A stretch of 64,000 nt of DNA, taken from positions 744,001 to 808,000 of the forward strand of contig OZ037896.1 in assembly GCA_964035575.1 (NCBI GenBank). The letters run 5' to 3'. The stretch comes from Rhynchopus sp. YZ270_cl-10. Lineage: Eukaryota; Euglenozoa; Diplonemea; Diplonemida; Diplonemidae. Both the position numbers and the translations under genes were made by a program. This document shows positions 32,518 to 44,220 of this stretch, piece by piece (the stretch's first letter is position 1; every line of letters begins with the position of its first letter). The notes below the pieces were generated by a model, which saw only the letters and a list, made by a program, of their open reading frames with translations, was not told the DNA's origin and made no database searches.

Positions 32518-34995
32518 TTATGCTGATGATTGATGCGAACCAGTTGACTTATTGGTTCCTCTGCGGTTCAAACTGAATCCATCAACCGCACCTGGATCTA
32601 CCGGTTGCATAAACGGCGACATCCCTAGAGGCTCCTTGCCTGCCTTTCCTCCGTCCAGCCCACTGAGCCCTTTATCCTCCGCCAGAAGCACTTCTGCACC
32701 TTCCACTTCAAACTCGACGTTTTCCTTGGAATGCACGCTAAACACACTGACGAGAATCGAGCTGAGCACTATCAACACCCCACCGACAATGGTGAACGAT
32801 GCAGGCAGCCCTTCCCCAAGAAGCAACACCGCGAAGAGCGTTGCTGTGGCAGGCTCTGTCGTCATGCAGATCGACACCACCACAGGGTTCAGATACCTCA
32901 ACGCCCCGATATACCCCGCCTGCCCTATCCCCGTCACCAGAGTAATTCCAATCCACAGATTGAAATGCTGTGGGTGGTACCATCCGAACACTCCGGTGAC
33001 AGGGTTGGTATCCCAGGTCATGCCCCCAGGGGTGGTTTTGTTAGCGACGATGAACTGCGAGGTTGCGGAGAAAAGGGTGACGAAGGTTAAGTTGAGCATG
33101 AGGGGCAGGTGGTTCCGTGCCTTCTTGGATGCAAGCAGGTAGAAGCAAAGACTTGCGGAGGAGAGAAAGGCGAGCACATCTCCGAGAGGCACGTTGGTGC
33201 CGCCGTTGCCGTCAAGAACGCTCAAGGAGGCACCCAGAAGACCTGCAGCGACCCCCAGCTTCTCAGCGCGGATCACCTTCGCCCCAGACAGCAGACGCCA
33301 CCCAATGATCAACGACGGATGGAAGGAGTTGAAGAGATAGCTCTGCGACACGCTTGTGTACATAAACGACAGCGTCCAGCACCCACTCCCCAGGCCGGAG
33401 ATCACCCCTGCAAGCGCAAGCTGTGTGGTTTGAAATACAATATGTCAAAAATGCAAAGGGCATTACAAAAAGAGAGAATGATAGTTAAGGGGAGAGGAAG
33501 CAAGAGAGATGGGCAAGGGGGGGTTTTGTTTAAATCATCAAGTGGAGATTTAAATCTGTTATCAATCAGATCAAGGAGGGGGGTGTTTGTCGGCCACATA
33601 CCAATATGAACCCAAACCGGCTCGTCAGATACGCGATCTCACGCTCCCCAACGCCACCTTGCAGCAGTGTTCCGAGGGCGAACATCAGAAACAACCCCTG
33701 AGCGTTCCAACACTGCAAAAAAAAAGAGGGGGAAAAGGGTGTGAATATGTCAAAAAAAAAAAATGTGAGACACATTGGTTCAAACAAAATATGACAACAA
33801 AACAGGGACTCCGCTAGGTACTAAAGTTCTGTTGATTGTCAACAGAACTTTTTGAAAATGGGAAAAAAAAAAAAAAAAAGTTCTGCTGAGTGGTTCAGAC
33901 CCGTTCTACCTGTCAAAAAAGCTCAGGAGAAGAAGATATGGAGAGGTGAGTGCTCAAACGTCCCAAAGAAGTCAAAATCGGGCGTTGGGAAAAAAAAAAG
34001 TTGCGTACCGTGCGCCTGCGGCGCAAGCATGTACCCCACCAACGTGGACCATCAACAGAATATTTTCAAAATCGGAAATCCTAGCGGAGAGCCTGCAACA
34101 AAATGGAAATGCAAAAAAAAAAAAAAATGGTGTCATATTCCCACAGAAACAACGTTTTACAACCAAAAAAGATCCACAAAAACATCCCCTCCGAACATAC
34201 CCCAACAACAAACCCAGAGACGTGGTCGCTTGACATCATTTTAATGACAGACCCGACTGCCGCCATACAGGTTACCCCTACTATCAAAATCAGCCACCCC
34301 ACCAGAGGACGCGCGAACTCGACCACCATGGATAGCTTCAGGGTATGATCCTCCGCCTCGCGCACACGGAACTCTATATGCTTGATCTCATCCGGCATGG
34401 TCAGGGGGGTTCTTTTTGGGGGATGAACGTCTTCGTCCACGGCTAACATCGTTTTTGCTTCATCGATTGGCACTACATACGCTTTCAGTGGACACGGCGG
34501 GACAAGCACCCCCGCAGGAGTATGTTTAAATGAGTAGATCCCGCTGCCCAATAGGGGGTGTTCTTCATCGTGCGCAGTGTATCGTGAGCTTGTACGCAGC
34601 CGTACCACCTCCTCCCGGCTCCTTTCCACAACAGAAGTGTGTCTACTATGTGCCGCATCACCTTGCCACCACTTTGCCAGCCTCGCAGGCCGTTGCGTAG
34701 GTGTCTGTGAGTACACACTGTATACCGTAGGAGGAGCTTGCGGGCAGAGCTGTTCAGTTAAGGCAAGGTTCGTGATGGTCCCGTACCCTGTAGTAGGGGT
34801 GTGCAGGGCAGGCGGGGTGACGGAGGGAAAGGGCAGGGAGGTGGTGGGCGCCTCGCTGTCGACCTCCCGTGCACCTACAGGGGCGTGCAGCTTGCGTGCG
34901 ACAGTGCGTGCGTCGACATGAAGCCGTTCGGAAACAAGCTCCAAATCGACGGCAACAGGCTGTGGGGTGGACAGCCCCATGGGTGTGCTCTCCAT
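32518..34995 (-). CDS. Drug/metabolite transporter (EamA/DMT superfamily)
   Basis: Three exons: 34995-34201 (265 codons, start MESTPMGLST), 33712-33602 (37 codons) and 33420-32518 (TAA or TGA-class stop at the 3' end); about 602 residues. Both introns (34200-33713 and 33601-33421) are phase 0 with GTATGT donors. A long polar cytosolic N-terminus (about 230 residues) is followed by about ten TM helices: the first is WLILIVGVTCMAAVGSVI, the middle exon gives GLFLMFALGTLLQGG, and the last exon carries the EamA repeat ending TEPATATLFAVLLLGEGLPA, a typical signature. The C-terminus is hydrophilic. The family moves nucleotide sugars, amino acids and other metabolites; the substrate cannot be read from sequence. 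An in-frame upstream ATG at 35175 is possible but would add a low-complexity leader. Intron 1 holds a 13-bp-stem hairpin (33825-33852). Confidence 0.9.
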
Positions 34996-36390
34996 TGGTT
35001 TCAAGAGAGAAGGGGGGGGGGGGGAGGAGAGGAGGGGGTGAAGAGACCTCTGTGGTGATGTGGTGATGTGGTGATGTGGTATGGGTAGGAGAGGGGGTGG
35101 GCAGTGATGGAGAAGTACACGACGTGGTCCAGGACCAATTTGACATGTCATGATGACAAGTGATTTACATGTCATTTCATTTCGTGGTTTACATCTGAAA
35201 AAAGTTGAAACCCTCAGAGAAAAAAACTCAGGAATATATCAAGGGGAGAGAACACTATTTTTTTGTTTTGTTTTGTCATCAGAACGGGGGGGGGGGGGGA
35301 ACAGTAGTGATTTTTTAAAAAAAAATAATTGGTATTGGCACGTGACCAAAAAAAAGTGTTCCAAACATAGCAACTCTGATAAAAGGAAAAAATGTTTTAT
35401 CGTTGATTGCTCAATCACCCTATTGAAGAGGGGTGATTGGCGACCGCATCTGTAACTATTTCTCCTTTAAAAGCTATGCTTGGTATAAAAAAGGAGAGAT
35501 ATTTGTTTTTTCCAATTCATAAGAGCATGGCGGGATCCTGTGGAAAAAGAAGGAGAGATGGAAGAAATGAATTTATATGAAGCAAACGATAGATGAGGCA
35601 TGTAACACAGGGCCACAATGACTGATGGTACGTGACCGACTGCGCTCTTATGGTAAGGCGATGCCTTTAGAATCTTTGCAGATAGAAAAAAAAAATTATT
35701 CGGGTAGTCAAAAATACGTTGTGTATTTCTTTCGTACACCAAAAGAAGCGGGGCAAAGAAAAATAGAGGGTTATTTGCCCGGTTAAATTTTTGAGGTGGC
35801 TCCCAGGGCGTAGACACGACGCTTTGATCAGACAACAAAGAAACTGTAAAAACAAGCTTGAGAGAGGTGCATTCTTCAAGCAGCAGGTTTGTTGTCATGA
35901 TCTTAAGCCTCCTCTTGCTTAGTCTTGGCGAAGTTTAGAAAAAGATCGGGCCTTTGTGCGCTCAAAGCCGGGCGTAACAAAAAGGTAGAAAAAAAAAAAG
36001 TGCGAAACTGCAATTGGTGTTGATGTTTGTGAATCAAACAGATTACAATGCTTTTTTTTGTTTTCCTTTTTTGCCAACAATGATTTTTGTTGGCAAATAT
36101 GTTGTCATGTAAAAAAAAGAAAAAGGTGCAGTCACATCTGCGGGTACAGGCGCCGGCTCTCTGTGGCTTTATCAGTCCACAAATAATGGAGGAACACATA
36201 AACAATGAGGAAGGGGAAGAAGAACGGGAAGGGGAAGGGGAGGACGAAACAGAACAGAATAGAGAGAGAGTGATTGTCTGTTTCTTCTTTTTTTTTTGCT
36301 TTTTTTTCCCCCCACAAGAGATATCCACCCACCACGACTCACAGCCTGAAGAAAAAAATGGCAAAATTGGTGCTCCTGATAACCCCATTT

Positions 36391-36511
36391 TGCGTACTTG
36401 TTGCGTACTTGCTGCGTACTTGTTGCGCACTTTGTGCACGAAAAAAAAAATACAGGAATACCCTATATTGCGTACTTGTTGCGTACTTAGTGCGTAGTTG
36501 TTGCGTACTTG
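36391..36511. repeat. Interrupted tandem repeat of TTGCGTACTTG
   Basis: Three units, a 50-bp interruption, then three to four further units of an 11-bp motif. There are small variants (GCACTTTG, GCGTAGTTG). Confidence 0.8.
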
Positions 36512-37044
36512 GTATTTTTTATTTCTGGAGTACCAAAAATGACAAAAAAAAACTCATAATCAACTCACAAAACAAACCCGACACAAAAACAGTATTTTCA
36601 TCATGTGCAATCAATAAATTGATAGTGTATGGTGAGGGATCAAAAACAAAAAAAAAAAAAAAACAAAAACGATAAACAGGGAAGTTCCTAAGTGGGACCG
36701 AGAACATGAAATTCTGGATTTTAGTTTTTTTTTCCTTTTTTTTTTTTCCTTTTTTCCTTAGGGGGCTTTGTTGTGGTTTCTGGTGGGTGTCACTGTAGGT
36801 GACACACCACCAGTGTGGTGAAATGGTCCAAACTCTCAAAAGCAAGAGTTTTCAGGGGGCAAGAAAAAAAAAATTGACAACAAAATCCTGCACCGTCCAG
36901 GGCTGTACCCCCAATTTATTTTTGCCTGCGGCGCCATTTTTCATTTTTTGCTCTGCAAAAAAGTGTTCGTCGGAGGCTAGATTTTTACACCGTACCCAAA
37001 TTTTTTTGCCTGCGGCGCCATTTATATTATTTTCTGCTCCGCAA

Positions 37045-37143
37045 ACAGAGAAGTGTAAACGCCTCACCGTTCATCGGCGGAAGCACTGGTTCCACGGGTT
37101 ATCGAACCCCAGAGAGCACTTCATTGGCATGCACACGGTTACC
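37045..37143 (+). repeat. Dispersed repeat family B
   Basis: A near-complete copy including GCCTCACCGTTCATCGGCGG, GGGTTATCGAACCCC and CAGAGAGCACTTCATTGG; a few bases are missing in the middle stem. Confidence 0.75.
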
Positions 37144-38998
37144 ACTAGGGAGCGTGTGTGCAGGTACAAAATCACTGCCCCATCCAAATAATATTCCCAA
37201 CGTCTTCGGGGATCCCCTTGCATTTTGCAGCCAAAAATGCAACTAGGCCAAAGCTGCAAAAAGTTCCGCGCGCGTGCAGCGCGCCCGGGTTTGGGACCCC
37301 TTTTTGAATTTCGAGGGGCGGTTAAAGTGGGCCCAGAATCACAGTTCTGACACTCATTTAGCATTGTGAGCAACTCACTAGTGGTCGTAACCAAAATTTG
37401 TATCAATCAAGAACTTGTCCATTTTCTCGAAATGACCCCACTACAGTGAGGGTAGAGCTCGGAAAGCCTGAAAAAGGGCAAAAAAACCCCACCCAAAAAA
37501 GGAAAAAAACGGGAACATAAATCCAGAATTTTGCTGTTTTTTCCGAGAACAAGGAACAACCCTGACGATAAATGCCGAATTCCCAATTCATTGCACAACC
37601 GATGAATCTAAGAGGAAACTTGTCAGATGCATGCGACTCTCATGTGCACACATCAAATACATTATTTTCATACACTTTCGATTCTGCTGAACAGAAAGTA
37701 TATGAAATAAAAAAAAAAATGCATCCAGGAATCTTGCTCGATAAGGAACAAAAGTGCAGGAATCTCAAAAAATGATGAGGGTTCAGGGTCTGTGATGAAA
37801 GGAATGGAGGCACAAAAAGAAAAACAAACCACACTAAAATAGATACTTGGGTGGTTACAACCTCTCAAGGCAGAACACATCTCGGGACAGTAAAATGAAA
37901 TCTTTTTGTGTTTCTCGGTTGTGAGTAGTGTAGAAAGACACAGACACGATATCGGCAAAAACCCAAGATATAAAAAAAACATGTAGAAAAGTTAGTGGGA
38001 TAATACCCAAGTCTCTCTCGCGCTTAGTCGTCTATAAAGGAGTATCGAACCCCAAAAAGAAAAAGTTTATAAGATGAACCTAAGCCGTGCATTTAGCCTA
38101 GCCACCTTAAAAATAGTGGGGGGTAAAAGGGGCTTTTTATGATGTTTTTGATAGCGCCCTTCGGGGAAAACATTACATCCGGGTTTACTCTAATCAGTCG
38201 TACTAGATGAGGGGGGCCACACACCCCTCCGCAAAAAAATTAGTAGATTTTCCAAATTCTTCGCGTTGTTTTCATAGCGAAAACAAAAATCGAAGAGAAA
38301 AAAAAACCCCCCAGAATAAAGTTGTCCTCCATTACATTTCCTCACGACCGAGAGAGGCTCTGCCAAAAGAAACCCAAAAAAAAAAAAAAAAAAAAAATGG
38401 GCAAGACATAAAGCCTGGCATTGGCCCACAAAAGGACCATCGTTTGGTAGCCTATCGCAGCACAGTGGTTACGGAATGTATGATAAAAGGTGCGTGCAGG
38501 GTTAGTATGTGCCTACGGGGGGGTAGAACAGCTGAGGGGAACGGTAAAGCCCTCTCGTGACAGTGTACGTTGGAAAAAAAAACAACAAAAAGTGAAGTTG
38601 ATAGTGCAAAACGCCTCTGGGACGCAGGCACTACACACTCCGCGGGTTATCGAACCCCGGGGGGGGGGGGGGGGAAAGGGGTAGTGTTTAAGAGTAATTT
38701 GTGAAAAGCTCTAAACAGTGGTCAAGAAGAAATATCCTGCAGTCGGGGAGGAGACACAATACAGCGGCAAAAACCTGGAGTATTTTGCGTCAGTTTCCAG
38801 AAGAAAAGCAGGGGGGTGTAGAGCAGCTAATAACAACAAAAAAAAGGGGGTTATGGGATGACCCTAAGCCTCTGTGCTTGGTCACCCTTTGGGTAAAAAG
38901 GAAAAGAGAAAAAACTTATTGTTTGGTTATAGACTCGCCAGTTTTTTTAATGAGAGTTGCATTCTGTTTCACCCAATGGGTGAAAAAGAAAAGAGGGG

Positions 38999-39077
38999 GG
39001 GAAAAAGGAAAAAAGGAAAAAAGGAAAAAAGGAAAAAAGGAAAAAAGGAAAAAAGGAAAAAAGGAAAAAAGGAAAAG
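38999..39077. repeat. (GGAAAAAA)n minisatellite
   Basis: Nine or so head-to-tail copies of an 8-bp purine unit, ending at a TCTACAGATAAG boundary. Confidence 0.9.
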
Positions 39078-39507
39078 TCTACAGATAAGATGAAACACAT
39101 AATGAGTGAGCATCAAATACTGAAAAAGAAAGCGTTAGCAAAAGAAAAAAGTTGTTAGTACAGACATCGCAACGGATGCAGGCAAAAACAAAAACAAAAA
39201 AAACCCCCCCCCCAAAAAAAAACAAAAGCATTTGCGGTTAATTTGGCAGTGACAAGAAGAATGAGTCTGTACCAAGCAAAGGCAAAATATCTTTCAAAAA
39301 AAAAAATCGTTGTTTTTTTTTATAAACTAAATCCGTTTTGGGATTTAGGTTCGTTCAGTCGGAAATCCAAAAAAAGAAAAGAACTTGAAAAAGGATGTTC
39401 ACACCTCGAGCGGATACGTATCCTCAGCAGTCTGCCAGTTTTGCCAATGCAACGCAAAGACAAGGTAGGTACAGCCAATACAAATGAAAGCACTCCCACT
39501 AGAGAAG

Positions 39508-39584
39508 TGCCTCCACCTGGGATTGAACCAGGGGGCCTTTCAGATCTTCAGTCTGACGCTCTCTCCCAACTGAGCTAAAGAGGC
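39508..39584 (-). tRNA. tRNA-Phe (anticodon GAA)
   Basis: Reads GCCTCTT-TA-GCTC on the minus strand; D-arm GCTC/GAGC with loop AGTTGGGAGA; anticodon arm TCAGA/TCTGA with loop CTGAAGA (GAA); T-arm CCTGG-TTCAATC-CCAGG, where TTCAATC is a good B box; acceptor closes as TGGAGGC with discriminator A. The seventh acceptor pair is a T-T mismatch and the variable region is a little long (AAGGCCC). It may still be functional; no intron is seen. No clear T-run terminator follows at once. Confidence 0.88.
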
Positions 39585-41318
39585 CTTGTTTTAGGGCATG
39601 CCTGTAACATCTTTCAATGATGATAAAATGAGGTTAAAATAGGGGGTGGGATGGGATGGGGGAAACATAACACATCTTTTTTGTGACAATTCAAGAGCTG
39701 AGCCAGTACAATGTTGATACTACAGTACACACTGGACACCACAGGGTCCCCCAAAAATATTGCTTCATATACATTATTTTTCTGACAAAAAGAAGGTATA
39801 GAGGGGTGCTAAAAATGTACCCTTGCTTTTTTTTTTTTTGAAAACTTGGTTGTATTAGTGTAGCCACCCTAGAGTGTGCTCCACTATATTTTTTTTTTCA
39901 AAAATAAAAATTTGTTTTGCCAGAAGACCAAATAGAGACCATAAAGACCCTCTGTTCATGTTAAATCATGTTAACTCGCCACAGAATAGATCGGTCTAAA
40001 GACCGTTGATGTGGATGAAAACGTGGTTTCAAAAATATTTATAAAATAATTTGCAGCTAGCTTCCGAGCTTTTTGAATGTCGTGCAAAAAAAAAAGGGGG
40101 GGAAAGGGGGAAAGGGAACGAAAGTACCCTGTAGAGTGTTTGCCACATAAAACGAAATAATAACAAAAAAAAAAGTTTGTGATAGAAAAAATTGAAAGAT
40201 GAACGTGCCTCTCTCTCGTACTAACAACGTCGTAGCATAATGCGACACTGATTGTAAGACACAACTCTTGCATTTTGCTTGGGTCATCTTCAAAACACAA
40301 CAACAACAAAAAAAACAAGAAGAACCAATTTGTGAACAACGTGAATACGTCTCTGGTTGCTGGGGTAGAGAGAACAAGGTCAGTAAGTTTTTTTTTCTTT
40401 CTTTATGAAATTCATCTGATTTTGACCATGTGTACACCGGAGTTGCCGGAGTTTTGGCGGTGTTTGCCGTCCGCCAAACACCGGTAAATACCGGTTCAAC
40501 AACACAGAGTCAAGCTCAGATGGTTGATACTTAATTTTTGTTGAAAATCCAGGAAAAAAGTGGCAAACAATCGCCTCAAGTACGTTGTGAGAACAAAAAA
40601 AAAAAAAAAAGAGAAAAAACAAATGGTAACCCGATCTAAGTGTTCTCTGTGCCCATAGCCACCCTATTAAAAATAAGCTGAAAACGTGCTAAAACGCGAA
40701 TCTCAGTCGAGCTTATGCATTCATAAATGAAGCCTGAAATACTATCAAAGGGGATAGTTGATAGGGTGCTCCAAAAAAAGGAAAAAAAAAAAGTCAATCA
40801 ACAAGATTTGTATGAGGGGATGTGCTTCGTTACACACAAAAACACATACTCATCTTGAAAGCATTTTCTCCCCCCCCTCCTCCCCCTCCCATCCCTCCCC
40901 TCCCCAGCCCCGATGTCGTTTCGTTCTTTGTTCTCACCCACCCTCCATTTTTATTATTACAGCAACACAACAAAAACATCGGTTTTTGAAATCCCAAAAA
41001 CCCTTAGTTTTTACCCCCCCTACCGGTGTTTTTGGTAGGTTTACTGCATTTGATATATTTTGTAAAAATCTTTTTCTTTCATTGTAGAGACTCAGAAGAG
41101 GATACACTATTGCACCCTTTCATGTTTTTTTTTGTTGTATCCGTCAATATAATCTCCCATCGTCCACCATGGTAGATTCAGTCCTGCCCAGCAAAAAAAA
41201 GGTATAAAAATTTGTTCAGAAGTCGGTCGAAGCCGTTTTAGACGCAAACTTTTTTTCCCTTCCCTTTTTTTAAAACCTTTTTATGTTACCTTTCTATGCA
41301 AACCCTTTGTTGTTTTGC
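39585..41318. other. Intergenic stretch, no gene seen
   Basis: A/T-rich, with a family C copy at 39836-39890, a variant A/E-type motif at 40198-40230 and a GC-rich hairpin around 40455-40490 (GGCGGTGTTTGCCGTCCGCC). Confidence 0.6.
39836..39890 (+). repeat. Dispersed repeat family C
   Basis: The cleanest copy: GAAAACTTGGTTGTATTAG, TGTAGCCACCCTAGAG, TGTGCTCCACTATA, followed by poly-T. Nearly identical to the minus-strand copy at 54317-54375. Confidence 0.8.
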
Positions 41319-42641
41319 TCACTCCCCAGAGAATACACTCCCCGTTTCAAAGTCTTCGACGTTGTAGATGAGGGGTTTATGTTCCCGCTTTTGTGCACTG
41401 CGTCTGAGGGCGTACCAGAGGAGGGGGGAGAAGAGGAGGAGGGTGGCAAGCCCGCAGGCGACGTAGAGTGCGAGGTGGTGATGATCGCGGTCGTCGAAGG
41501 CGTCACCTGAGACGAAGCGCATGGCGATGTTTGCGGTGCAGCCCGGCACATCGTTGGTGATGGTGATGTGGTCGATGCTGCTCCAGTTCGAAGGAAACGT
41601 CGCATGCTCCCCAAACGCCAGATCCACTGCAATGTCATCCACCTCCTCATCGTCAACATTGTACGCACGAATGTTCAACCCAACCTTCGCTGGACACCCC
41701 GCAATCTGCTCCCCTTTGTTGACCACCTGCAGAATAGGGTCTTTGATAGAGTTGGTAGCGTTCGCGACGATCCATTCGCCGGGAGCATCGTGGGAGAGCT
41801 TCATGTAGTTTCCTGGGAGGTGCGGTTGGAGGGGTGCAGATGTCGGTGGTGCTGAGGTCGGAGGGGTAGGGATGGGCGCGTCGGTGGTGGGGGTGCGCGT
41901 CGTGGGGGGCTCGGTTGCTTCTTGGATGGGGGTGCAGATGGAGTTGCCGAGGGGGTTGCCTTTCCAGGGTTCGGTGCCGCAGGTGGGGCTGTAGGCAGGT
42001 CCGACGACCTTAGCGGTGCGGGAGCTGTACTGTGCCATCTCCCAGTTGTTGAGCTCGGCGCAGATGGAGGCGTGGCATTTCTTGACAAAGTGCTCTGAAG
42101 CCAGCTCGTAGCCGTCTTCGCAACGCATCCCGACAGTGATGTTCATGACGCCGCAGTAGCCACGGTGTTCGTGGCTGTGCTCGCGGGATGTCTCGCTGTG
42201 GGTCTCCTCCTTCGCCTTTTCCTGCAGATCCTCGCGGGAGTGTTCTTCACGCTCGAGATCGCGTTTTGCGTTCGCCGCGAGCAGCTCCCGTTCTGCGAGT
42301 TCCTTCGCCTCCCACTCGGCCGTCTTCTGTGCAAGCTCCTCTTGAGCCTCCTTCGCGCGCTGTTCGAGCGCTGCCTTCGCCTCTGCAACGTCCTTCGCTA
42401 CCTCCTCAAGGTCCTTCTGCTTCTGCGCAAGGGCCTCCTGCGCAGCCTTTTCAGCAAGGTCTTTGGCAGCCTGTTCCAGATCCTCTGCGCGTTGTTCGAG
42501 TTCGTCCTTCTTTTGTGAAAGTTCGTCCTTGGCGCGTTGGGCGATGTTGTCGTCCATCTCGGCCACGTCCTGTGCGGTGTTCTCTGCTTGGCAGGGACAC
42601 AACAGCAGGATCGCCAGCAAGATATAAAATGATGTCGGCAT
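41319..42641 (-). CDS. Type I membrane protein with coiled coil and Cys-containing ectodomain
   Basis: A single exon of 440 residues, no recognised family. Signal peptide MPTSFYILLAILLLCPCQA (1-19); Ala/Glu/Lys-rich heptad segment (about 20-150), very likely a coiled coil; a His/Glu-rich linker; a Cys-containing module (about 160-250: YCGVMNITVGMRCEDG...KKCHASICAEL); a Thr/Pro-rich mucin-like stretch (about 245-285); a further ectodomain with NAT and NWS glycosylation sites and two Cys; one TM near the C-terminus (ALYVACGLATLLLFSPLLWY); and a tail of about 30 residues. A surface or endomembrane protein is inferred. The Cys-module resembles no domain that can be named with confidence. A CCATGCAG acceptor-like site sits shortly before the ATG. 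Confidence 0.85.
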   Translation of the reverse strand: MPTSFYILLAILLLCPCQAENTAQDVAEMDDNIAQRAKDELSQKKDELEQRAEDLEQAAKDLAEKAAQEALAQKQKDLEEVAKDVAEAKAALEQRAKEAQEELAQKTAEWEAKELAERELLAANAKRDLEREEHSREDLQEKAKEETHSETSREHSHEHRGYCGVMNITVGMRCEDGYELASEHFVKKCHASICAELNNWEMAQYSSRTAKVVGPAYSPTCGTEPWKGNPLGNSICTPIQEATEPPTTRTPTTDAPIPTPPTSAPPTSAPLQPHLPGNYMKLSHDAPGEWIVANATNSIKDPILQVVNKGEQIAGCPAKVGLNIRAYNVDDEEVDDIAVDLAFGEHATFPSNWSSIDHITITNDVPGCTANIAMRFVSGDAFDDRDHHHLALYVACGLATLLLFSPLLWYALRRSAQKREHKPLIYNVEDFETGSVFSGE

Positions 42642-44220
42642 CTTTGGGGGGAAGCCTGCATGGGTGTATGGTGGTGGTGTTAAAAAAGAGGGTTGAAATG
42701 TTGGTGCAATGATCGAACCGCAGATGGGGAAGTTTTGTGGAACTCCTGGAGCTCAAAGTGGTAGCGAAGTAGTTGCGTGCACATCACCGCAGCGCTGATC
42801 TTCGCGAACAAGCAAGATATTTTTAAATACCGAAAGATGGAATTGACCAGTGTGTGAAAATAAGCTGATTGTGGCCATATTTTAGAAATTTAATGGTTCA
42901 TTTTTGTTTCTGTTTCTGTTTCTTTTTGTTTTAAGTGGCTAGCATTTATTAAAAAAGAAGAAGAAGAAGAGACAAGAATGGCACTTCGAAGCAAGGTATG
43001 CACCACTGCTTTCGCTGTCACATGTCCTGTCATGACCTCTTCTCTTCCACGCACCTTTTTAATTGAAACCTTTTATGACAGCGGAAACACCCAAAGACGA
43101 TGCTTATCTGTCCACCTAGTTTTTTTTTGAAATGGAAAAAAAAAAAAAAAAATGTGTCAATTACGTGCTCGTACACTGCCTACCACGCACACCACCACAC
43201 CTCCCCCTTGAGAAAAACATAGCCTATCATGCAAAAACAGCGCAACATAGAAATATAAAAAAAGAAGAAAAAAAAAACGAAAACGATGCATTGTGTCCTC
43301 TCTGAACACACCCATCTTTCACTCCAATAAAAAAGTTTTTAAAAAAGCTCAACAGGATACCCTCAGACGGCACACCTCATCCATAAAGAGTGTGGCAGAG
43401 ATAATACATTAGGAACTCTGGTCTGACCCCCCTTATTAAAAAAGATAGAGTTTAAAAAAAAAGGGTGTACGTAGATAGAAAGCAAAGGGTAGAAGAAAAT
43501 CATGCAAAATTTTTAAAAAAAAAGATTGCAAATAAAAACTTGAAAGTGCAAAGACCGTACACACTGACGGAAGTTAGCCACTTTTGTTGATTCTCCATGG
43601 GTTATCAAACCACAGCTGTAAAAATTTGCCCCATTTTTTTTTGTTCTTTTTTCATCGCGAACGCCTTTGACTAGGCTGTTCAATCAATACCAATTTTTAA
43701 AAAAAGAACTGTATTTTATAACACACTATACAATGTGTTTAACGTTCCTTTTTTTGTGGTATTGGCGGATCGCGCGGTTTTACTTTTGCATGAATTTCAG
43801 TCTCTACCCTACCTATAAAAAAAAGAAAAGTTTATAAGATGATACTAAGCCTCACGTGCTTAGTCACCTTGAAAAAGAAAAAGAAGTTGAAAGTGCAAAA
43901 CGCCTCACCGTTCATTGGTGAACGCAGGGCACTGGTTCTCCGCTTGGTTATCGAACCCCCAGAGAGCACTTCGTTGGTATGCAAAAAAGAAAAAGAAAAA
44001 CTTATAAAGATGAACCTAAGCCTCTGCTTAGTCACCCAAAAAGAGAGGGGAAAAATTGTTAAAACAAACCTCATCACCTCCACCTTAATTTCGCAATTCC
44101 CCTAGGGAATCCAGAGAAGACATCTCAAAACTCACCACTTATAAAGATAAACTGACAAAAACTCCCTCTTTGGGACACTATATTTTTCCCCCGTATTTTC
44201 CCTCTTCCTTGTTTTAATGA
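42642..44220. other. Intergenic stretch with short repeats, no gene
   Basis: A/T-rich. Contains a degenerate B copy (43541-43620), A (43831-43870), B (43883-43984) and A (44002-44036); the last three lie head to tail within about 200 bp. Confidence 0.65.
43883..43984 (+). repeat. Dispersed repeat family B
   Basis: A full-length copy: GTTGAAAGTGCAAAACGCC, CTTGGTTATCGAACCCCC, CAGAGAGCACTTCGTTGG. Useful reference for the interrupted copy at 56207-56515. Confidence 0.8.

Larger units (their letters stand above)
34996..39507. other. Long intergenic stretch with short repeats, no gene
   Basis: A/T-rich with homopolymers, including uninserted G-runs at 35009-35020, 35286-35298 and 38659-38674. Repeat copies: A-like 35896-35930, B 37045-37143, A 37998-38032, A 38067-38108, D fragment 38549-38575, B 38589-38658 and A 38849-38887. 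The motif TTTGCCTGCGGCGCCATTT appears twice (about 36929 and 37006), marking a local duplication. Confidence 0.65.

Noticed and set aside
39243-39578. Plus-strand ORF ending PPPGIEPGG...LSQLS
   Set aside because: The PGIEPG-type peptide is the well-known antisense translation of a tRNA gene; the tRNA-Phe explains it.
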